DNA of 64,000 nt, from contig NC_085139.1 in NCBI RefSeq assembly GCF_024139115.2, forward strand, positions 254,358,067 through 254,422,066, written 5' to 3'. Source of the stretch: Armigeres subalbatus (lineage: Eukaryota > Arthropoda > Insecta > Diptera > Culicidae). The position numbers and the translations under genes were made by a program. This document shows positions 56,141-64,000 of the stretch, in pieces. Within the stretch, counting starts at the first letter, position 1. Every line of letters starts with the position of its first letter. The notes under the pieces were generated by a model. That model had not been told where the DNA came from. It saw only the letters and a list, made by a program, of their open reading frames with translations, and made no database searches.

Positions 56141-56880
56141 CAAGTAATGATACTGCGCTGCCAAACTGCTTAAACTCACCACCGGTAATCTTGCTCTTAG
56201 TCATGCTTTATTTACCGTACGTCACAATGTTCACTAGTATCTCGGCTAGTACCACACACTATCCACGGTACAAATCTTAATCATCCGTGGAATACTCAAA
56301 TTCGACGAAGTCTAGCGAGAAGTAAAGGTAACACGCATCTTTGTTGGATACCAGCTCATGTTGGTGCTGATCTACTTGCCAAGCAAGCTACAGCAAGTCG
56401 CACATTTGAAGTAACTCCTTACATTCCCTACCCTGATTTCAAACGACTGGTGCGTCATTCACTGTGGAACTCATGGTCCACTACATGTGACAGATTACAA
56501 CAAAGCTACGACAAATCAAAACATCTCCTTTTGAATGGACATCCTCAAGAAATCTCTAACGCCGTGACGGTACGCTATTTACCCGCCTCAGGATCGGTCA
56601 TACTACTTTAACACATGGTCACTTGATGTCCCGTACAGAACCTGAGCAGTGCGAAACATGCGGAGAAGCAGTAACGGTTAAACACATCATATTGGCAGAA
56701 AATATGATAACATTCGGAACGAGTGTGGCATCGCTGATTCTTTGTACACCGCTATTGGAGACAACATTGAACAACTCAACTGGTATCTATTAGAAGTATA
56801 ATGTATATTTGTAATTCAAACAAAATTGACCTGAATGAGCAATGTTCGGGTAAAAGGACAAAAATAAATAAATAAATAAT
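56141..56880 (+). pseudogene. I-like non-LTR element 3' end (RNase H and tail)
   Basis: Encodes NTQIRRSLARSKGNTHLC and WIPAHVGADLLAKQATASRT (RNase H), WNSWSTTCDRLQQSYDKSK, and after a frameshift HTTLTHGHLMSRTEPEQCET with the cysteine/histidine end motif (CETCGEAVTVKHII). A tail of AAATA repeats ends at 56,879. The order RNase H, 'GHT.LTHGHLM', 'C..C....TVKH' is typical of I/Loner-type ORF2 ends. 5'-truncated, frameshifted. Confidence 0.82.
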
Positions 56881-59689
56881 TACGTGACCAAGCAAAAAAT
56901 CCACCATTTTCTTCATAACTTTAAAAATAATTGAACGGTCGTTACCAACTTCAATAGTGATCAACTAGGCTTTGTCCCCTGTGAAATGCAACTTGTTGCG
57001 ATAAAAACGGTTAAGGAGTACTATATGAAAAGTTGCTGATGATTTTCTTATCTCGTTTGCATACCCACACACATACACACGGACTAACAGACATTTGCTC
57101 AGTCCATCAAACTGAGTCGATTGATATATAACAGTATACATGATGGGTCTCCAAGCGTTCTATGAAAAGTTCGTTTTTGCAAAGAAATGATATCATTGCA
57201 GTACAACTTTTATTGATTTTTAAATAATTTCGTTATTTGAATCGAATTGTATTGTAAAATCAAAGCTCAATAATCAAGACAATATCTCCAATATATTAAA
57301 TGTGCAAGGACTTTATCTTTCTAAATGTTACTCACCAGGAGTACGATAATTCTTAAAAAATATCTTTTCCCCTCAAATCTTATTCAAAGCCCTAGTTTAC
57401 ACGAACAACACGACAGGAGTAATTAACATGTCTCGCGAAATTAAACAGAAAGCCACAACAAATCATCCATTCTTTAGCCCAAGCCAACGAAATTTATGTG
57501 TTCAACTTTCGCAGCCTCCCGCGAGACTTCCCCAAAACTTTACTCATTTCACTGTCATAAATTATCAAGCATTCCCCAAAATGGGAAACGAAACCTTTAA
57601 AACAACAAACCAACCTTGCGGCGTGCCTTCCACGTGGAGTAGTTCCGTTCTACCGCGGCGGGCGTGCGTCGTTCCCGGAACAATCACTTTAACTTTCACT
57701 TCCTTTCAAGAGCAACTTTATTCCCACCGATTTCAAACATTCTTGCTTTCTTATTCCTTTTCACGCTGAAATGCCTCACCACCGCAACCAACCAAGCGGA
57801 ACGACCTCGTCCTTCACCTCGTCGCCGTCGTTGCCTGAAGTCACTCGTCGCGTCACCTGCCTTAGCCGACCAACCGCGCGGAGGCTGCTTTCTTCAATCA
57901 GAATACACTTCCGTAATCACTTTTACTTGGAACTACCGCTCAGCATTCGGTATTTTCGCTTCTCCCAGGTGCCAGTAGTCGCACTGACTCGAAAACAGCG
58001 AAATCATTATCCCAGATTAATGCTTCCACCAACTTCGGTTTGCGTCTTCTGTTTGCATCAGATTTTGCACCGGGAATTTAATCGCAACGACCCAGATTTA
58101 TTCTTCTTGCTATTTTGAAGTATTCCTCTTTGTTTATCACTTTCAAAGCACATAGATATAAAGTGAAATCTTCGAGCTACAGATACTTTGGCGTCTTTTG
58201 CTATTCATTCCGTACAATTTGTATTCCTTTATTAGCAACTTGCAACTGCTAGTCGAAGATGTGAATTCTTGAAATAAATCGAACCGTTTCGATTAGTTTT
58301 CCACGATAGCTGCAACAAACACCACCATAATGAGTGCATTCACTTCACAATAGGTTTGATCCGTTTCACCTGTGCATCCGTGGTTGGCTAATTTCAGCAT
58401 CCTAATGTGGCCCGAGTCACAACAATCAGCTAAAGAGGTAATCAACGCTCACCACAACACATCCGTTCGCGGTCGCGCTCAACAAGCGAATGGCTAACCG
58501 ACCCACTGCCATGTCGATCCAAGCAAGGCAAAGCCGCCACACACACGCCGGGTCCTGATGGTGGGTGGAACGACCCAAAACAATGGAGACGCACTATCCG
58601 TCACGAATCGACGCGAAGGGCGAAGCATCCACGCGCTCCGAACTGCTCAACCTTACTCACTGTACTGTCTACAAAGTGGCCCGTAGTAAGTTGTTTTGAC
58701 TGTGACTGCTGCGTGCAGCAGCGAGAAGGTAGCGGCATTCAAACAGACGACACGCTCCACGCGAGACCACAGTAGAGGCCTTCGGGAGTACGCTCGGACT
58801 CGGGTCGGAAAATGTGGAAAGTTCGGGAAAATCAGCTGACTAAATGGGATGTTGTTATGCGGAAACTGCCGGTTGGCGTGCCATTTTCAGAGAATTTAAC
58901 CAAAACAGAGAACGAGAGAGAATACGAGCGCAACACAAACTTCGGGGTTCACGTGCAGCTTATCGATTGAAGCAACATGTGGCTGTTTGATTCAACGAAA
59001 ATGCTCTTGGGAATGGTCAATAATTCTGACGATGGGGTGGTAAGAGGAATTATGATGAAGAATAATTGTTATTCATGCAACGAGTTGCAGAAGTAAAGAT
59101 TATTTACGACACGCAATCTACAACGTACGTTGTTCCAGTGAAGATATGTATGCTATCATGCCATGCTTGTGCAAAATTTACTACACATCATATGCGCACT
59201 CGATGACGTCGTAAGCGCTTTTATTTTCTGAATTTCTAGGTGGGAAGTTCTTCTAAATTTCAAAGGGAATTTCCATAACCTTCCTGAGTTTTTTTTATTT
59301 AAAAAGAAAACCTTTTTCATCATCCTCGGTAAGTAGGCCTGGACCGGGTTAGAAGGTGTTTTTCTTTGCTCTGTCAGTTTTTGACGTAGGACTACGTCTG
59401 TCTTTTCTATATTGGGGTACACTTAACGATTGCGAAAATCGGGGACCGTCACGAAAATATGATAGACTTTAAACTTTAATATCTCAGCCGTTTCTCCATG
59501 GATTTTCAATTTTTTTTGGACCATTCGTTCAAGGATGAGTCAACGCTCCTTCGTATTTATTTGAAAATACTGATTTTTAACTATTTATTATCGATAATTG
59601 ATAAAAAGTTTAGAAATAGGTCAACCAACCAATCACGTACATGCATCACTAGCACAGACATCAAAAATCAATCACTTGCGGGTTTGGAT
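56881..59689. other. Unassigned DNA with a GC-rich, promoter-like stretch
   Basis: 57,420-58,110 is open for 104-115 codons in overlapping plus-strand frames, but the translations (Pro/Arg/Ser-rich) match nothing I know. 58,360-58,830 is GC-rich, lacks repeats I recognise, and could be host promoter or 5' UTR DNA. 59,000-59,689 is AT-rich without features. No exon can be supported by splice signals plus protein similarity. Confidence 0.4.
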
Positions 59690-60699
59690 CTAATCCTCAT
59701 TTTGAACAAGATTTCACGCAGAGTGGGCGCATCAAAGCGATCGCAGCAAAGTGGACACAGCATCACGGAGGCGCTGGTAACATTTTCAACGGAAATCCAT
59801 CGCATTGGTGAAGGTCCTCGGTGTGTTGCTGCAGATCATTCAACCTCAACGAACCAGCATTTTATATGAAGAAAAGGTTGACTATAAAAATAGCACTTTT
59901 GCGAACCCGTGCCGCCAGTGGCGATGCTTTTATCACATTATTGGGAAAGCGCATTGGGGAAAGAAAATTGGTTCCTCTCAGGACTAGCATTTTCTGAACA
60001 GAAAGGTTTAATTGGACTGTTTCGGGGGCATCGGCGTTTGGCGTGTAAGCTTGGTTTCTGCTAGTGATTCCATCCATTCAAATTCACGAGCTTAATTTAT
60101 TGAATTGAAGAAAGCTGCTTTCCGGCGTGCGACCCATTTTGATCGAGATTCCGCAAAGAGCGGTTTAACCATTTATAAGGCAGTGTCAAATATATTGCCA
60201 CCAACTAATTATTTGTTTTTCTGTTTATTAACAAGGGCTCTACTTATTATTTCCCATGTAGTGACTTACTACCTAATAATCTCCCAGATGAATTTGAGTC
60301 ATAAAAATTGAAATGTAAATTTGAGAACGGTTTTCTATGAACAGATCGAAAGTTTCGAGTGGAAGATGGATTTTCAGTTATAATTCGTTGAAAAATAACG
60401 AAGATATACTTTTTTCCCATTGGTAATAATTATTTTGAAACTCATGTGTTAGATTATGGCGTGATAAGCATGAAAAATACTTTGCCTTTCTAGTATATTT
60501 GGATTTTGGATTTTTGACAAAATTCCTTGGGAAAAAAGCAAAACAATTTTTTTTCACTTATGTTGCGTTTTCCAACTAGGACTCTTCGCTAAAAAATGTA
60601 ACGTGCCTTGTTTTGATTTGTTTTACGTTAAATCTATTTGTTCAAAATCTTTTTCTTTTATTTTTGTTGCATTTTTTCCCGCTTGCAATGCAGTGGCAA

Positions 60700-61075
60700 A
60701 TACTATTCTCCAATTCGTTTTCCTTTGAAAGTGCTACCAGAGCGCTTTCGTGCGAAATCCCGATCAAAATGGATCGCGCGTGTCGAAAAGCAGCTTTCTT
60801 ATATCTAATGAAGTAATTCCATTAGCCCCGCCCCTTCATTAATCGTTATGAGTGCACATTATATTTACACCCATATAAGATCACAAAGGGGCGGGGCTAA
60901 CGGATTTGATTCATTGAATACAAGAAAGCTGCTTTCCGGCGCGCGCGAGCCATTTTGATCGGGATTTCGCAGAGAGCGGTTAAACAAAATTTTACACAGA
61001 GCGGACGCAGCGAAGCGAACACAGCAGCACGAAAGCGCTCTGGTAGCACTTTCAAAGGAAATCGAATTGGTGGTG
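60700..61075. repeat. Inverted repeat within the complex repeat
   Basis: The left arm 60,700-60,836 and right arm 60,886-61,075 pair (AGTGCTACCAGAGCGCTTTC, AAATCCCGATCAAAATGG, AGCAGCTTTCTT, TTAGCCCCGCCCCTT). The left arm lacks about 55 bases present in the right (TGCTGTGTTCGCTTCGCTGC and following). The loop is about 50 bases. Confidence 0.85.
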
Positions 61076-61091
61076 GAAGTCTGCGTAGGTA

Positions 61092-61350
61092 CAGTCCCGA
61101 TTCGCTGGTTGGGCCACGACCTCGGCCCAACTAACGAATTCGTTTTTTTAGTTGGGCCAACTGACAGCCATTTGAACGCGTGTATTTCGACTTGAACATC
61201 ACAAATGATGTCCAGTGACGCCTAATCCGATTTTCCGTGTTTACATTGAATTACGTACGGTTGCTTTTTTGTTGGGCCATCGCCCAACCAGCGGAGGCCC
61301 AACTAAAAAGTGACCCAAGTATTAAAATCCCAACCAGCGAATCTCGACTG
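61092..61350. mobile_element. 259-bp TA-flanked MITE (CAGTC... ends)
   Basis: Ends CAGTCCCGATTCGCTGGTTG and (inverted) CAGTCGAGATTCGCTGGTTG, flanked by TA (61,090-61,091; 61,351-61,352). CAGTC ends and a TA duplication fit pogo/Tc1-mariner MITEs. The related copy at 59,820-59,840 is an approximate empty site. Confidence 0.88.
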
Positions 61351-62469
61351 TAGTCGTCATTCAACCTCAACAAACCAGCATTTTATGTGAAGAAAGGGTT
61401 GATTACAAAAATGACGTTTGTGGCGATGCTGAAAATTTATTTCAAATGGTGGCGTCTTAGCTCACACTCATCGAGTGTTCGTCGAACAATAACAGCAAGA
61501 AGTGGAATTCTAACCCTAACGTTCCGACAAGCATTTGGTTGCAGTTAGTTATTGGAAAGGTGCATTAGAGACACAAAATTGGTCCTTCTCAGAACCAGCT
61601 TCTTCTGAACATAAAGGGACAAAAATGGACTGCTTCGGTGAAATCGGCGTTTGGCGTGATAGTTTGGTTGCTGTGAGCGATTCCATTCATTTGAACAAAT
61701 TTATTGCGTCGTCACTCGCCGACGCGAGCTTATGATTCTGCTATCGAAGGGTAACTTTCTGTCAACGCCAAACTATTAATTTTGGAATTTGATAAACATT
61801 GTTGCATCCTTGTGTAAAATAATGGTACTGGAAAGAACCGATATTTTTTCAAAAATGGAGCTTTTCAATCCTCATCTACAACAAAACATAATCAAAATCT
61901 TGTGAAGAAATTCCATTTGACTGCTACTGACGCCATCCATTCGAACAAACTCATTGCATCATCTCCCTCCGACGCGCGCTTGTGGTTGTGCTACCAAAGG
62001 GCAACTTTCTGTCGTCGCCAAACGATAAAGTCTTGCACTTTGAAGGAAATTCATCTCGAATTAATCTTCTTTTGTATAAAATGGTAATCCGGAAAAAATC
62101 GATATCATTTCTAATGACTAACGAAACAAAACCAAAGAATCTTGCCAGAAAATTTCACTTTCCGTCGACGACGGCCAAATCGATGAAGGCTTAGTGAAAA
62201 ATGTCGTATAGCTGCCTAAGTTTTTCAAATGGCGCATTATTAAAAACAATCAATCTTTCCAAAATCGTCATTGTCGTTAAAACGGAAAAAATCGAAAACA
62301 TAAGCCGAACAGTATGTTTGTCGGGGTAAAAAAAAATCCCAACGGTACTCAACAATACCCTCCATTTCGTATAGCGTAGCCCTACGTCACCTTTGCGTAC
62401 AACCCGATTTGGTTGTACCTTTGAGTTTTTCTTTCAGATTTGCTGATTTTGAAGAAATCTATTTATTAT

Positions 62470-62905
62470 TATTTATTCAGACTAAGGCCGAAGTGGCCTG
62501 TGTGGTATATGAGTCTTCTCCATTCGGCTCGGTCCATGGCTACACGTCGCCAGCCACGCAGTCTACGGAGGGTCCACAAGTCATCTTCCACCTGATCGAT
62601 CCACCTTTCCCGCTGCGCACCTCGCCTTCTTGTGCCCGTCGATTCGTTGTCGAGAACCGTTTTCATCGGGTTACTGTTCGACATTCTGGCTACGTGCCCA
62701 GCCCACCACAGTCGTCCGATTTCCGCAGTGTGAACGATGGATGGTTCTCCCAGCAGCTCATGCAACTCGTGGTTCATTCGCCTCCTCCACGTACCGTCCG
62801 CCATCTGCACCCCAACATAGATGGTACGCAGCACCGCCATCTTCGTCTGCCACATCGCCATTCAGGTGTTCTTCGTAGTGCTGCCGCCACCTTTGGATCC
62901 TTTGG
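62470..62905 (-). pseudogene. Internally deleted RTE copy
   Basis: Minus strand: pre-RT IQRWRQHYEEHLNGDVADED (about 62,905-62,835) is followed at once by VLRTIYVGVQMADGTWRRRM (from about 62,835), LGEPSIVHTAEIGRLWWAGH and RWIDQVEDDLWTLRRLRG, ending in a TAAATAAT-type tail (seen as TTTATTATTATTTATT at 62,461). The whole catalytic RT core is missing from one short copy. Confidence 0.85.
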
Positions 62906-63589
62906 AAGTTTTGGCAGGAAAAAATATTGATTGCGTAGGGGAAAAGGGGATCAAGTCTCCCCAACAGCTATGGGAAAACTCACTCACTCACACGAACCAC
63001 ACCGATTTAAAATCCCTATCCATCAGCGAACACACGATTGCAAAATGAATGCTACTCAACCCAACAGCGAACCAACAAACGATTCATACCTACTGAGTGC
63101 CCCCCAGCAGGAAGAAGTGAAACCACAAATAGTGCGAAAAGAAATCGAGAGATGAGAATGAACCGATGTGTAGTGAGTGCAGCAGAAAACACTGAGTTGG
63201 ACTCAGAAGATTGATTCAATTTAGACTCAATGATTCGTTTTGCGGCCTGATTCTTTCTGCCGAATCATCACTCACCACTCAATTGCGATTCCATTCGTTT
63301 ACGAACGAAATGTAAACAAATACTTGGCTATGCATCATATGCTATCTGTGCGGGAATGATTCGGTGATGAATTTTGTCTGTTTGTTTTTTGGGATGATTC
63401 GTTACTAACTGAAGCCAAACGGCAGACAATCGAAATTGAAAATTTTGGAAAGGCTCGTGTACAGTTGCCTAATTTGCGATTGTGTGTAGAGGTGAGTGAA
63501 AGATTAGCGCTAAATGGACCGATTCTTCCCATACCTGATCATCGTTGCTGTTTTCCATAGTCCAGGGAACGTTTTTTCACTCAACGATC
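62906..63589. other. Unassigned DNA, no gene seen
   Basis: Short open frames only (up to 75 codons). 63,180-63,350 is rich in GATTC/GAATCA strings on both strands. No product or element is recognisable. Confidence 0.5.
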
Positions 63590-64000
63590 TGTTGAAACGA
63601 CCAACAAGGGAATTTGCTGACAGATAAAACTAAAGTGGCTGCCAGGTGGAAGCAACACTTCGAGACTTTGTTGAATGGAGGAAGTGACGGTGCATCGGTG
63701 AACAGAATAAATATTAGCGACGATGGACAAGCTGTGGAGTCACCTACACTAGATGAGGTAAAAAAAGCTGTTAAAGAGCTGAAAAACAATAAGGCTGCGG
63801 GGAAGGACCAGCTCCCGGCTGAACTTCTCAAACATGGCAGTTGAAGTTCTGCACCATATTATGTCGAAAATATGGGAAGACGAGGAAATGCCTGCTAGCT
63901 GGTTGGACGGCCTCATTTGCCCTCTCTTTATTCGGCGTACAAAATTATGTCCCGTATTCTGTTCAACAGATTGAGATTGCTTGAAGAGTCCTTTGTCGGC
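63590..64000 (+). pseudogene. RTE-clade RT, second subfamily, partial
   Basis: Plus strand: KVAARWKQHFETLLNGG, then LDEVKKAVKELKNNKAAGKD and QLPAELLKHG (63,614-63,841), then frameshifted SKIWEDEEMPASWLDGLICP and YKIMSRILFNRLRLLEE to the window edge. The order matches the RTE pre-RT/RT entry (compare 39,400-39,630), but the sequence is clearly a different subfamily from the JAM1-like copies. Two or more frame breaks are already present. It continues past 64,000. Confidence 0.85.

Larger units (their letters stand above)
53672..56542 (-). repeat. Inverted duplication Y, right copy
   Basis: Partner of 40,021-42,537. It carries a 389-bp MITE plus its 8-bp target duplication (54,320-54,716) and lacks about 50 bases around the Jockey ORF1 start (near 55,366-55,382). 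Subtracting these gives the same length as the left copy. Confidence 0.93.
59690..62210. repeat. Complex repeat family, several diverged copies
   Basis: Shared blocks recur in order: CGCAGCGAAGCGAACACAGCA-type (near 59,735 and 61,000); CATTCAACCTCAACRAACCAGC (59,835 and 61,360); GGTGCATTAGAGACACAAAATT-like (59,945 and 61,560); GGCGTTTGGCGTG (60,033 and 61,648); GAAAGCTGCTTTCCGGCG (60,110 and 60,925). A further partial copy (GAACAAACTCATTGCATCATC, CAACTTTCTGTCGTCGCCAAAC) lies at 61,900-62,200. This suggests direct duplication of a unit of about 0.9-1.5 kb plus fragments. No protein recognised. Confidence 0.65.

Noticed and set aside
38586..56542. Twin priming during RTE insertion as the cause of the inverted arrangement
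   Set aside because: Twin priming would give an inverted 5' segment followed by a sense 3' segment of one copy. It does not produce near-identical duplications of both breakpoint regions, nor include the older Jockey and I-like sequences.
57428..58118. Possible host gene with 104-115-codon frames
   Set aside because: Overlapping frames of Pro/Ser/Arg-rich composition, no recognisable domain, no splice signals that I could pair; left as unassigned.
1..64000. CRISPR arrays, bacterial operons, riboswitches, tRNA or rRNA genes
   Set aside because: The repeats present are satellites, minisatellites and transposon ends; no spacer-repeat pattern, tRNA cloverleaf gene or rRNA sequence was seen apart from the tRNA-related SINE.

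Overview
The window looks like nuclear DNA of a mosquito, most probably an Aedes species. The evidence is AT-rich DNA packed with nested transposons, a tRNA-related SINE matching what I know of the Aedes Feilai family, RTE-clade (JAM1-like), Jockey, CR1/T1-like and I/Loner-like non-LTR retrotransposons, a BEL/Pao LTR element with a PHD-finger Gag, hAT and piggyBac-like elements, and many MITEs. Nothing looks bacterial. I found no confidently identifiable complete host gene. The best host candidate is one exon at 11,554-11,757 on the minus strand. All family names come from reading motifs by eye, without a database search.

Layout. 1-605: minisatellite. 2,335-2,668: Jockey RT relic. 3,455-5,819: CR1/T1-like RT relic broken by three DNA-transposon insertions, one itself carrying a nested MITE. 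5,820-10,947: near full-length but defective Jockey element on the minus strand, hit by an RTE 3' fragment and an I/Loner-like 3' fragment. 11,004-15,062: hairpin MITE, candidate exon, unassigned DNA, simple repeats. 15,098-20,154: BEL/Pao element with both LTRs and a 5-bp target duplication, holding gag and an envelope-like region but no pol. 20,160-21,060: degenerate AATTCC repeat. 21,137-25,252: TA-flanked fold-back element filled with a ~152-bp satellite in both orientations, carrying a Feilai-like SINE. 25,255-32,335: degenerate repeats, MITEs, unassigned DNA. 32,425-37,009: 4.6-kb element with an 8-bp target duplication inside an old RTE copy; a 2.0-kb hAT-like element is nested in it.

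38,586-56,880 is the most structured part. An RTE element fused to a Jockey 5' fragment and an I-like RNase H fragment carries an internal inversion. The inverted block is flanked by inverted duplications of both breakpoint regions (about 2.5 kb and 0.53 kb), the pattern expected of a staggered-break inversion. A 10-kb hAT element with its own transposase later landed inside the inverted block with an 8-bp target duplication. A TTAA-flanked, piggyBac-like fold-back element of 5.85 kb, built of another ~152-bp satellite in inverted arms, sits inside that hAT. A 389-bp hAT-type MITE hit one duplicated arm afterwards. The region therefore records an ordered series of events.

56,881-64,000: unassigned DNA including a GC-rich promoter-like stretch (58,360-58,830), a complex repeat family with an inverted copy, a TA-flanked MITE, an internally deleted RTE copy, and the start of another RTE reverse transcriptase running off the right edge. 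There is no operon-like organisation. The coding segments are selfish-element proteins, nearly all broken by stops, frameshifts or insertions.
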